From Streptomyces sp. TLI_146 (GTDB lineage: Bacteria; Actinomycetota; Actinomycetes; Streptomycetales; Streptomycetaceae): DNA of 64,000 bases. Made by a program: the position numbers and the translations under genes. Within the stretch, counting starts at the first letter, position 1. Each line of letters begins with the position of its first letter. Positions 8,090 to 15,961 of this stretch are shown here, in pieces. A model generated the notes under the pieces. It saw only the letters and a list, made by a program, of their open reading frames with translations. It was not told the origin of the DNA and made no database searches. The stretch is taken from the NCBI RefSeq assembly GCF_002846415.1, contig NZ_PJMX01000001.1, forward strand, positions 7,006,001 to 7,070,000, read 5' to 3'.

Positions 8090-10795
8090 TCACCCCCGCT
8101 GTTCATCTGTCTCGTACAGCCTCCAAGCCGGCCACCGAACGGCTTCGACTTCTCCGTCCTCACTGCCCAGCAGGTTGCGTCGGTGCAGCATGAGCCGGAG
8201 GTGGCGGGCCGCGTCGGCGTCCGCGTCGACTCCCCTGTCCAGTAGCACCGCCCTCGGTGCGGTGGCACCGGCGCCTCCCACCAGGGCGTCCACCGGATGC
8301 CCGTGAACGGTCTCCCCCAGCGTGACGGTGGCTTCCTCCGTACGGGAGAGGATCCGGTACAGGCGCTTGAGCAGCACATCCTCACCTCCGCCACCGAGGG
8401 GTACGCCGTTGCGTTCCGCGGCCTCCAGCAGCGCGGCGCCCACGCCTCCCCGCTTCCGCCAGAGCTCCTTGTCCCCCACCACGATGAGGTGGCCGCGTGC
8501 CCGGGTGATGGCGACGTTCCACAGGTTCAGCTGTCCACCGATCCACTCGACGGCACCAGGGTGCATGCCTTCGCCGGCGACGAGAGAGAACACCATGACG
8601 TCGCGTTCTCCGCCCTGGAAGGTGTGCACCGTACCGATGCGCAGGCGCTCCTCGTCGTACGGCTGCAGCCGCTTGCGCAGCGTTTCGGCCTGCGCTGTGA
8701 AGGGAGTGACAACGCCGACGGTGGCCTCGGGCGGGAGTTGTTCGAGCAGATAGCGGACGCTGTCCTGCACTTTGCGGATCTCGTCCTCGTTGACCCAGGA
8801 GCCGCCGAACGGTGGGCGGGCGGCCCGCCCGGTCACATTCGTCCAGATGACAGCCGGGCGATGCGGTAGAGCGGGCCGGCCGCGGGTGTCGGTGAGGACG
8901 GTCAGCCCGCCGTCGTAGAAGAATTCGTTGGAGATCCCGGCGATGTGCGGATGGCAGCGGAAGTGCTCGTCGAGAAGCAATGTGCCGCCTGCGGACTGCT
9001 CGGCCGCGTGGAAGGCCGAATGGCGCCGGTAGGCGAGGTGGTGCTTCTCCAGCCAGTCGGACCGCAGCCCGGTCCCGCGCCGGATGAGAGCCTCACGGTG
9101 CGGGCTGGTCCGCGTGATGTGCGTCAGCTGCATGGGGTCGCCGATGACCAGGGCGCGCTGCGCCCGGAACAGCAGCGGCAGAACGTGGGGGATGGCGCAC
9201 TGACTGGCCTCGTCGACGACGACGAGATCGAACAGGGCCGGGCTCAGCGGGAACCGCCGGGCGGAAAGACTGGTGACAGCCCATCCGGCCACAGCGGGCG
9301 TGTCCGTGGAACCGTTCGAGCGACCCAGGACTCTCCGCATCTGCGGCCAGTCACTCCGTTTGCCGTCCCGAGCCGTCAACAGGTCGAGAATGCGGCGGCG
9401 TCCGGCCCAGGCGGCGGCTTGGACCGTGGTGGCGAGGAGTGTGCGTGAAGCGTCCTGGACGGTGCTCTCCGCATCATGGAGAGTGCGCGTGAGTGCCGTG
9501 TCGTCAACGGCCGCCGCTTGCTGGTGTCCGTCACGCCAGTCCGCCTCGGCCGCCGCGAAGCCGGCAAGCGCTAGGCATCCCGCGGCGGGGTCACCGGCGT
9601 ACCCCTTCAGCCCGGTCGTGCGCAGGAAGCGGGATCGGCGCCACGACCCGAGGAAGCGAGCGTGGGCGAGACGGCGCGCCTTGTTCTCCAGCTCCCTCGG
9701 CCGGGGCGTGCCACTGAGCAGGTCTTCCAGTTCGGTGACGGTGCTTGTGAGCTGCTGCGCGTGATGGGCACGGGCTTCGCCTGCCCGACGAAGCCGCGCC
9801 TCGGTCTCCGCGAGGTGTGCCAGACCTTGCCGTACTTCCGCCAGGCGGTCGGCGGCCAGCGCGTTGGCCATGGACGCCGTGGCCACGGTGGTGGTCGGCT
9901 CCGGGCCGGTACGCAGCGCGTGCAGCGCGGCCGCCTCATGCTCCGCGTTGCTCTTGCCGCTCTTCCGCGCCGAGCCGGTGCGCACGACGCTGCCGGGCAC
10001 CAGCTTGTCGCAGCGCCGCCACACCTCGTCCACGGCGTCATTGTTGGTGGACGCGACCAGTACGGTCTGACCCGCCGCGATCGCTGTGGCCACGAGATTG
10101 GCGACCAGCTGGCTCTTGCCGGTGCCGGGCGGGCCCGTGGCCACGGTGAGGCGGCGTGTCATGGCGGACCGGAGAACAGCCGTCTGGGCTTCATTGCAGG
10201 GCAGCGGCGTCACGAGGTTCGCCGGCTCGGGGGTCGTGTGGGCGTGGGACCGGGCCCGCCGCGAGGCGTCGGGCGCCAGCGCACCGAGGGCGGTCCTCCC
10301 GATCTGGTCCGCCTGTTCGGCGATGTTGGCGAAGTCCTTGAGAAGCCCCTTCGTGAAGCCTGTCTGGGGGCGTGCGGCGAACAGGACCGCGGTGTTGCGG
10401 GCTCCGTGGCCGGGCGTGCGGACGTCTATGCGGTCGGCGAGCTGGTCGGGGCGGAGCTCCTGCACGCACGGCAGCTCGAACTCCTGCGTGAGGAGGTTGC
10501 GCACCTCCACCGCCATACGGTCGTGCTGCCCTCGGTGCCAGGACGGCTGAAACGTGTCGATGAGCTGGTTGGCCTCCTCTTCGCCCAGCCAGTCGAGCGC
10601 CAGCTGAGGATGCGGCTGGACCGGGCCGTACGGCTTGAGCCGCACCTCGCCCTCGTCCTGGACGATCTCGACCCGGCGTACCAGCAAGGGCGCGAACTTC
10701 GGCTGCCGCCAGGGGCGCCCGTTGCGTGGCCCGGTGAGGACCACGGCCGGGTAGCCCGCCCAGAGCTCGGCGTCCTCCTCGGCTGCCGACTCCAC
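8090..10795 (-). CDS. SF1 (DNA2/Upf1-like) helicase, C-terminal part of a split caspase-helicase gene
   Basis: About 900 aa. The full superfamily-1 motif set is present: Walker A GPPGTGKS, Walker B VVDEASQC, motif III VIGDPMQLTHI, LDEHFRCHP, HTFQGGERDV (motif V) and NVAITRARGHL (motif VI). The end (HPVDALV...APRAVLLDRG...ARHLRLMLHRRNLL) faintly resembles a nuclease-like tail. Sequence homology-like coding (GSPEEAAPLVESAAEEDAEL) continues upstream of any good start to about 10828, exactly where the caspase frame loses sense. This part therefore very probably belongs to one caspase-helicase protein broken by a -1 frameshift. A separate start at GTG 10795, with GAGGAAG 11 bases upstream, is possible. 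EACC1-caspase-helicase sets are known as NTP-dependent biological conflict systems. Confidence 0.7.
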   Translation of the reverse strand: MESAAEEDAELWAGYPAVVLTGPRNGRPWRQPKFAPLLVRRVEIVQDEGEVRLKPYGPVQPHPQLALDWLGEEEANQLIDTFQPSWHRGQHDRMAVEVRNLLTQEFELPCVQELRPDQLADRIDVRTPGHGARNTAVLFAARPQTGFTKGLLKDFANIAEQADQIGRTALGALAPDASRRARSHAHTTPEPANLVTPLPCNEAQTAVLRSAMTRRLTVATGPPGTGKSQLVANLVATAIAAGQTVLVASTNNDAVDEVWRRCDKLVPGSVVRTGSARKSGKSNAEHEAAALHALRTGPEPTTTVATASMANALAADRLAEVRQGLAHLAETEARLRRAGEARAHHAQQLTSTVTELEDLLSGTPRPRELENKARRLAHARFLGSWRRSRFLRTTGLKGYAGDPAAGCLALAGFAAAEADWRDGHQQAAAVDDTALTRTLHDAESTVQDASRTLLATTVQAAAWAGRRRILDLLTARDGKRSDWPQMRRVLGRSNGSTDTPAVAGWAVTSLSARRFPLSPALFDLVVVDEASQCAIPHVLPLLFRAQRALVIGDPMQLTHITRTSPHREALIRRGTGLRSDWLEKHHLAYRRHSAFHAAEQSAGGTLLLDEHFRCHPHIAGISNEFFYDGGLTVLTDTRGRPALPHRPAVIWTNVTGRAARPPFGGSWVNEDEIRKVQDSVRYLLEQLPPEATVGVVTPFTAQAETLRKRLQPYDEERLRIGTVHTFQGGERDVMVFSLVAGEGMHPGAVEWIGGQLNLWNVAITRARGHLIVVGDKELWRKRGGVGAALLEAAERNGVPLGGGGEDVLLKRLYRILSRTEEATVTLGETVHGHPVDALVGGAGATAPRAVLLDRGVDADADAARHLRLMLHRRNLLGSEDGEVEAVRWPAWRLYETDEQRG

Positions 10796-11859
10796 CAGCG
10801 GGGCCGCTTCCTCGGGAGAGCCACGCAGCCGTCCTCGTCGACGTCGCCGGAGATGAACCTCTCCGCGTCGGCCAGGCACACGTACGACGTGTCCTGACGG
10901 CTCACGTCCATCAGAGGCGTCTCGGCGCTCTCGGCCAGGACGCACTCGCGGTAGTAGTCCAGCAGGTTGGCCCAAGTGGGCTGCGTGTGGGCGGATTTGG
11001 CGATACGGGGTTGTGCCGCTTCTCCGGCGACGGGCCGAGGCCGAGAGCTCAGGGGATCGAGGATGGGGGCTCGGCCGAAGGGGCTGTCCGCGATGACGAT
11101 GCGGTCGTCGACGCCGTGTGTGGACTGCACCGGCACCTGACGCCCGCCGTCCAGGGCACGCATGCGCCGGTTGACGTAGTGGAACAGGTCGCTGACCGTG
11201 ACCGCGCCGCCGCTGTCCTTGCTGACCTTCCCCGTGCGCAGCGCTTCGACGACCTCGCCGGTGAACGCCGACGGCTTCACGTCATCGCCGTCGCCCGTGT
11301 CCGCGTACGAGTCCTCCCCGGCCCGCGAGGACGACAGGACGTACACGCCCCTGCTGGTCAGCGGCGGTGGCTGCTCGCCGGACTTGGACACGGAGCTCTC
11401 GGCCCGCCGGTCCGACGTGCGCAGGCCCATGGCGAATCCGCCGCTGCGGCAGCAGTCGATCATCACGATCTTCTGCGGGGCGACACACTCCTCCAGCGCG
11501 TCGTTGAGGAACCCGGCGCTGACGCCGGTCGCGGCCACCCGGTCGTAGTCGGTGTCCTTGGCGACGAAGTGGAACTCGCCGCCGTCGCGTACGGTGCGCA
11601 CGCCGTGGCCTGAGACGTACACGAGCGCGAGTTCGTCCTCGTCGCGCTCCTGAAGGAACTCGCCCATGACGGCCCGCATGTCGTCGGCGGTGAGATCGGA
11701 CTCGGTCTGGACGGAGGCGAAGTTGCCGATGTTGCGGTGCTTCAGTACCTGGGCGAGTCCCCAGAGGTCCGCCCGTACGGAGGCCAGCGGTGAGAAGCGG
11801 CCGTCGTCATAGTGCTCGTTGCCGATCAGGAGGGCCCGGCGCTTGTGGAGGCGGGTCAT
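10426..11859 (-). CDS. Caspase domain protein, EACC1-associated type (N-terminal part of split caspase-helicase)
   Basis: As read the frame gives 477 aa, but only the first about 343 are credible. The caspase-like peptidase C14 domain (residues 1-250) begins RALLIGNEHY, carries the catalytic His in LALVYVSGHGVR and the catalytic Cys in KIVMIDCCRSGGF, and ends near STHGVDDRIVIADSPFG. A linker (to LADAERFISGDVDEDG) follows; beyond about base 10830 the frame becomes an Arg/Ser-rich nonsense translation of the helicase region. The ATG at 11859 overlaps the stop of the EACC1 gene (ATGA), so both are translated as one unit. In this family the caspase is the executioner that cleaves target proteins after a trigger sensed through the NTPase partner; that role is family knowledge, not seen here. 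Confidence 0.75.
   Translation of the reverse strand: MTRLHKRRALLIGNEHYDDGRFSPLASVRADLWGLAQVLKHRNIGNFASVQTESDLTADDMRAVMGEFLQERDEDELALVYVSGHGVRTVRDGGEFHFVAKDTDYDRVAATGVSAGFLNDALEECVAPQKIVMIDCCRSGGFAMGLRTSDRRAESSVSKSGEQPPPLTSRGVYVLSSSRAGEDSYADTGDGDDVKPSAFTGEVVEALRTGKVSKDSGGAVTVSDLFHYVNRRMRALDGGRQVPVQSTHGVDDRIVIADSPFGRAPILDPLSSRPRPVAGEAAQPRIAKSAHTQPTWANLLDYYRECVLAESAETPLMDVSRQDTSYVCLADAERFISGDVDEDGCVALPRKRPRWWSRQPRRTPSSGRATRPWSSPGHATGAPGGSRSSRPCWYAGSRSSRTRARCGSSRTARSSRILSWRSTGWAKRRPTSSSTRFSRPGTEGSTTVWRWRCATSSRRSSSCRACRSSAPTSSPTA
10820..10840 (-). other. Apparent -1 frameshift joining caspase and helicase frames
   Basis: Reading the minus strand, sense-like coding follows the caspase frame through D-V-D-E-D-G (to about 10828) and resumes in the frame one base back as L-R-G-S-P-E-E-A-A. 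No stop codon interrupts either frame here, and no canonical X-XXY-YYZ slippery heptamer is visible. A one-base deletion in the genome, or a sequencing error, is therefore more likely than programmed frameshifting. Confidence 0.65.
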
Positions 11860-12272
11860 GCTGCGCCGGCATCCGGTTCGGGACCGTCGTCACCGGCGAT
11901 CCGGTCCTGGAAATCACGGACCATACGCTCCTGTGCGGCGTCCGGACGCCCGGTGATCTCGATGGAGTCGTCCCCCACCGTGACCACGACCTTGCGGTGC
12001 CGCTCCTTGGCGCACCACTCCTTGATCAGAGTGATCAAAACCTGGGACGCCGGGCGGGCGACGGCGGCGGTGCCGGTGGCCCAGAGAGCTACCTCACCCA
12101 CACCGGCACCCTTATGGCCCGGTTCGGTAGGCTCCTCGGCCTCGTGGAAACCGACGACGAGGCCGTCCGCCCTGTTCAAGGTGTCGTGCAAATCCCGGGT
12201 GAGACGCTCCTGCCGGAGTGTGTCGCCGCCTGTGGGCACGGCGAGTGTCCACGGCGTTCCCCCGTCGCGCAT
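11856..12272 (-). CDS. Effector-associated constant component 1 (EACC1) domain protein
   Basis: 138 aa. The layout matches EACC1, the small invariant partner of caspase or trypsin-like effectors in actinobacterial conflict systems. A short N-terminal part (LTRDLHDTLNRADGLVVGFHEAEE) is followed by a Gly/Ala hydrophobic helix (VALWATGTAAVARPASQVLITLIKEW) and a small beta region KVVVTVGDDSIEITGR with a charged tail. ATG 12272 was chosen because AAGGAG stands 6 bases before it; an upstream ATG at 12329 has no such site. Its stop overlaps the caspase start (ATGA). The identification rests on domain pattern plus the adjoining caspase; a profile search would settle it. Confidence 0.7.
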   Translation of the reverse strand: MRDGGTPWTLAVPTGGDTLRQERLTRDLHDTLNRADGLVVGFHEAEEPTEPGHKGAGVGEVALWATGTAAVARPASQVLITLIKEWCAKERHRKVVVTVGDDSIEITGRPDAAQERMVRDFQDRIAGDDGPEPDAGAA

Positions 12273-12719
12273 GTGCTGCTCCTTGTATTCGCCTCTGTGC
12301 TTGCCCAGTCTGTCCGGCGACTTTGACATGCGGGCCTCTGCAAGAGACAGCCGAGGCCGAACGGGAGGGGCGGCATCCGGCCACCTCTGAGCGTCGGAGG
12401 AGAGGTTCCCGGTTCCCGACCTGACTGACGAGAAGCGGCGTCTGCGCGAATCCAGGAGCTGGTGAGCGGCTTTCGACGTACCTTCAGGCTTCGGCCTTCA
12501 GCCTTCAGCCTTCAGCCTTCAGACGGATGAAGCCCGGATCCCCACTGCGAATCGGCACTGCGAAGCTTCAACGCGTGTGCCGTTGATAACGCGGATCGTG
12601 GTCGAGCCCGTGGCGGAAGCCGCGCGGCGGGCAAGCTCGCGCACGCGGGCCAGTAGCGTGGCGGGGGGCGTGACCCTGGATCAAGAACTCATGAGCCACC
12701 AGCGAAGGACTTTGACACC
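12273..12719. other. Divergent intergenic region with a heptamer repeat
   Basis: This 447-bp region separates the EACC1-caspase-helicase unit from the ARMT1-like gene. It must contain their promoters and holds the CCTTCAG tandem array. No further gene was recognised. Confidence 0.5.
12481..12529. repeat. 7-bp tandem repeat (CCTTCAG), about seven units
   Basis: One perfect CCTTCAG at 12481, one degenerate unit (GCTTCGG), then five perfect contiguous units at 12495-12529. It lies about 200 bp upstream of both divergent genes. The unit length is not a multiple of three, and slippage could change promoter spacing. Confidence 0.85.
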
Positions 12720-13940
12720 ATGACAGCGGAGCATTCCCGCACCTCGGGCAAGGAGGGCGGCCATGCCGCGGCCGCCAGGACCGGCGCGCCCGTCATCCTG
12801 AGCAACGAGCCCGGCTCCTTCGCCTGGGGCGTCCTGGCCAAACGGCATCCGGCTCTCATCCAGCAGGTGCGGGACGCCTTCCCGTACGGCCGTCGGCAGC
12901 ACGAGGCTCTGGATGCCCTGCTGGACGAGATCATCAACGGTGTCGTCGAGCCGCTGGCCCCCTCGGAACGCGATCACGGCCAGTGGTCGGCTTGGGGGCG
13001 GGAGCACTTCGGGCGGCCGTGGTTCGACGCTCCGTTCCTGTGGGCGGAGAGCTACTTCTACCGCAGGCTCCTCGGCGCGATCGAGTACTTCGGTATGGGC
13101 CCGTGGCGGGGAGTCGACCCCTTCGCGCCCTTCAAGCAGGCCGAACTACGGGGCGCGGCGGTGGAGGAGGAGCTCCGGGCCCTGGACGCGCTCGCCGACG
13201 CGCCGGGCGAGGCGCGGGCCACGGCTCTGCTCCGCGCCTCGCTCTGGGGCAACCGCGCGGACCTCGGTTTCCGCGTAACGGAGGGAGATCCGGCCTCCGC
13301 CGACGCCGCCGGCGGCTTGGTCGCCGACGACAGCTCCGTGCTCTGGCAGCTCCTGCCTCGCGGAGCCCACTCCACCGTTGCCGTCGTGGCGGACAACGCG
13401 GGCCGGGAGCTGATCCCGGATCTGATCCTGATCGACCAGCTCCTGGAACACCGCCATGCCGAACGAGTCGTGCTCTACGTCAAGCCCTACCCGTACTTCG
13501 TCTCCGACGCGATGACGTCGGACGTCGTCGACGGCCTTCGCCGCCTCACTCAGGCCCCTGGCGAAGCGGGCGCGATCGGCCGACGTCTGTGGCAGGCGAT
13601 GGCTGTTGGGCACCTGGAGATCCGCACCCACTCGTTCTTCTGTGCTCCGCTGCCGTACGAGGAGATGCCCGACGACCTGCGGCATGAGTTCGAAGCCGCC
13701 ACGCTCACCATCTTGAAGGGTGACCTCAACTACCGTCGTCTTGTGGGTGATCGGATGTGGGATGCCACGGCGCCGTTCGCTGACCTGACCGCGTACTTCC
13801 CGGGGGCCGTAGCTTCGCTTCGCACCCTGAAGTCCGATGTCATCGCAGGGCTGGAGGAGGGGACAGTGGAAGCGCTCGAACGGTCCGGCACAGCCTGGCG
13901 TACGAGCGGCACTCACGCTCTGATCCAGGTTCGACCGTAG
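12720..13940 (+). CDS. ARMT1-like / DUF89 damage-control phosphatase
   Basis: 406 aa, the expected size for the DUF89 (ARMT1-like) metal-dependent phosphatase family. The family fingerprints are present: SLWGNRADLGF (about residue 180), VADNAGRELIPDLILID (about 225-240, with the metal-binding Asp-Asn), and KGDLNYRRLVGD (about 345). These enzymes hydrolyse damaged or over-accumulated phosphometabolites (sugar phosphates, phosphopantetheine) using Mn/Co/Ni. Starts at ATG 12720 with a weak GAAGGA about 12 bases upstream. Whether it belongs functionally to the divergent conflict module is unknown; housekeeping damage control is the default reading. Confidence 0.85.
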   Translation: MTAEHSRTSGKEGGHAAAARTGAPVILSNEPGSFAWGVLAKRHPALIQQVRDAFPYGRRQHEALDALLDEIINGVVEPLAPSERDHGQWSAWGREHFGRPWFDAPFLWAESYFYRRLLGAIEYFGMGPWRGVDPFAPFKQAELRGAAVEEELRALDALADAPGEARATALLRASLWGNRADLGFRVTEGDPASADAAGGLVADDSSVLWQLLPRGAHSTVAVVADNAGRELIPDLILIDQLLEHRHAERVVLYVKPYPYFVSDAMTSDVVDGLRRLTQAPGEAGAIGRRLWQAMAVGHLEIRTHSFFCAPLPYEEMPDDLRHEFEAATLTILKGDLNYRRLVGDRMWDATAPFADLTAYFPGAVASLRTLKSDVIAGLEEGTVEALERSGTAWRTSGTHALIQVRP

Positions 13941-14075
13941 ATAGCGCTGAAGGCGTCCCAGCGACTGGAGATCAGAGGGCATTCAATGAATTGAACAAGA
14001 CCGCAGCGGCGGGCAGGCCGCCGTGCGCGCGGGCAGCACCCACAGCGAATTCAAGGGGTGGGGGCGGTCTGCCGC

Positions 14076-15251
14076 CTACAGCCAGTCCCGCCGTTTGAAG
14101 ATGAAGTACAGGCTCACGCACACCGCTGCCATCAGCAGGATCGCGAAGGGGTACCCGGCTACCCACTTCAGCTCCGGCATGTTCTCGAAGTTCATGCCGT
14201 AGATGGTTCCCACCAACGTGGGAGCAAACAGAATCGCCGCCCACGACGAGATCTTCTTGATCTCCTCGTTCTGTTCGAAGCCCGCTTCCGCCAGGGCCCG
14301 CATCTCCGCGTTCTGTTGTTGGGTGACCAGGGTCGCGTTGACCGTGAGGATTTCCGTGAGGGCCTGGCGGAAGCCGTCTACTCGCTCGCTTGTGTGGGTT
14401 ACGTGGTCGGCCACGTCGCGGAGGTAGCGCTGGAGTTCCTCGTCCGTGCCGTACTTGGCGAAGCCGGCCATCAGGCCGTGCAGCATGCCGACCAGGGGGC
14501 GGGTGGCGCGCTGGAACTCGACGATTTCGCGGGAGAGTTCGTAGATGCGGCGGGACACCTCGGGGTCGCCGCGGAAGACTTCCGTCTCGATCTCGTCGAT
14601 GTCGTTCTGGACGCCGGAGACGACGGGTACGTAGCCGTCCACCACCGCGTCCAGGATCGCGTACAGCACCGCCTCCGGGCCCAGGGCCAGCAGCTCCGGC
14701 GTCGCCTCCATGCGGCGGCGCACCGCCGACAGGTCGGGGGCGGCGCCGTGGCGGACGGTGATGAGGAAGTCGCGGCCGATGAAGACGTGCAGCTCGCCGA
14801 AGTCGACCTCCTCGGGGGCGTCCAGATAGCGGGCCGCGCGCAGGACGACGAAGAGGGTCTCGCCGTACCGTTCGAGCTTCGGGCGCTGGTGGGCCTCCAT
14901 GGCGTCCTCCACCGCGAGCGGGTGGAGGTCGAACTCGTCGGCCAGTGAGAGCAGTTCGGCCTCCGAGGGGCGGTGTAGGCCGATCCACGCCATGCCGTCG
15001 GGCGTCTCGCGCAGCCTGCGGAAGGTCTCGGCGAGGGTGTCGGGGGACGAGACGCGGCGGCCGTCCCGGTACAGCGCGGACTCCACGACGCTGCGGTGGT
15101 CGTGGCGTACGGGACCGGGGGATGCCGGTGCCGCGGCCGCCGGAGGTGTGGGCGCGGGCGGGGTCGGTGGCGCGGCGAGTTGGCGCCGCCAGGAATGCTT
15201 CTTCGACGGCGGCGGAGACTGGCCGCCTTCTCGCTCTCCTCGTCCGGTCAT
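14076..15251 (-). CDS. corA: CorA-family magnesium/cobalt transporter
   Basis: 391 aa. A Pro/Ala-rich N-terminal extension (residues 1-55) precedes the cytoplasmic funnel domain. The C-terminus has two transmembrane helices with the CorA selectivity signature YGMNFENMPEL between them and a basic end (FKRRDWL). The GMN triad identifies the family unambiguously; Mg2+ uptake is the usual role. ATG 15251 is chosen because the sequence from TGRGEREGGQSPP on is the first with normal composition. The frame is open further upstream through a degenerate tandem repeat that contains several further ATG codons, so the start is not certain. Confidence 0.88.
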   Translation of the reverse strand: MTGRGEREGGQSPPPSKKHSWRRQLAAPPTPPAPTPPAAAAPASPGPVRHDHRSVVESALYRDGRRVSSPDTLAETFRRLRETPDGMAWIGLHRPSEAELLSLADEFDLHPLAVEDAMEAHQRPKLERYGETLFVVLRAARYLDAPEEVDFGELHVFIGRDFLITVRHGAAPDLSAVRRRMEATPELLALGPEAVLYAILDAVVDGYVPVVSGVQNDIDEIETEVFRGDPEVSRRIYELSREIVEFQRATRPLVGMLHGLMAGFAKYGTDEELQRYLRDVADHVTHTSERVDGFRQALTEILTVNATLVTQQQNAEMRALAEAGFEQNEEIKKISSWAAILFAPTLVGTIYGMNFENMPELKWVAGYPFAILLMAAVCVSLYFIFKRRDWL

Positions 15252-15490
15252 GGCGTCACCCGGCTCGGAGTGGTTTCTCGCTCGGCGACGGCGACGGCGA
15301 CGGCGGCGGCGCCGGGACGGGGTCGGATTCCCGTTCGGCATTGCGCCACCCGGCCCGGAGCAGCTTCTCGTTCGGGCATCGCGCCACCCGGCCCGGGGCG
15401 TCTCCGCTCGATCATGGCGTGACCACGCCCCCGGTGGCCCCGCCCGGTCATGGCGTCGCCACACCCCCGCTGGCTCCCCGCTCGGTCATG
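15251..15490. repeat. 36-38-bp degenerate tandem repeat covering the corA start region
   Basis: On the minus strand, six ATG-containing units recur at 15489, 15451, 15415, 15379, 15341 and 15251, i.e. with steps of 38, 36, 36, 38 and 90 bp. Units share a GG-TG-(A/G)CGCCATG-(A/C)CCG-(A/G)(A/G)CGGG-like core. The last step contains an extra 54 bp made partly of CGGCGA/CGGCGG hexamers (about 15285-15312). The 15251 ATG is the one that enters corA. Confidence 0.75.
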
Positions 15491-15651
15491 GCTTCACCTC
15501 CCGCGCGCGACCGCCTCCGGCGGTGTTCCGCGGCGGGCCGGGGTGTGCCGGAGTGCGTCAGCGTGGGCCCGCCTGGTCTCGGTGCAGGATATACGGCTCA
15601 AATGGCACAGGCTCGGCGTCGTTCCGGACGCGGGCGCCCAGTTCTTTGACA

Positions 15652-15745
15652 GCGACCGGGGACCTTGGACCGGAGGCCGGGGACCGCAGACCGCGCAGCG
15701 GGGACTGGGGACCATAGACCAGGCACCGGGCACCGCAGACCGACA
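15652..15745. repeat. Degenerate GGGGACC/AGACCG repeat tract
   Basis: A run of imperfect repeats built from GGGGACC, CAGACCG and GGCACCGGG lies upstream of the winged-helix gene. It has no coding features in either strand and the unit length is irregular. Confidence 0.5.
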
Positions 15746-15961
15746 GGAGCCCGCCCACCCCGACACCCCATCGCGGTCAGAACCTGACCTCAATCCCCAC
15801 TACCGTGCCCGCATGGCCCCCAGAAGACGAGCCCCACCCCCGTCCTCACCACCCGCGCCCTCAACCGCGCCACCCTCGACCGGCAGCACCTCCTGCGCCG
15901 GACCGACGCGCTCGGGCCGAAGGACGCCGTCGCGCACCTCGTCGGGCTGCAGGCGCAGAAC

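Noticed and set aside
10820-10840. Programmed -1 ribosomal frameshift
   Set aside because: No slippery heptamer of the X-XXY-YYZ type and no obvious downstream pseudoknot; a plain indel is simpler.
13941-14075. Attachment site or tRNA bounding the defence-like island
   Set aside because: No tRNA gene, integrase or direct repeats matching the other border near 4.2-4.7 kb were seen.
15251-15490. CRISPR array
   Set aside because: Repeat units are degenerate, 36-38 bp with no unique spacers, and no cas genes are near.
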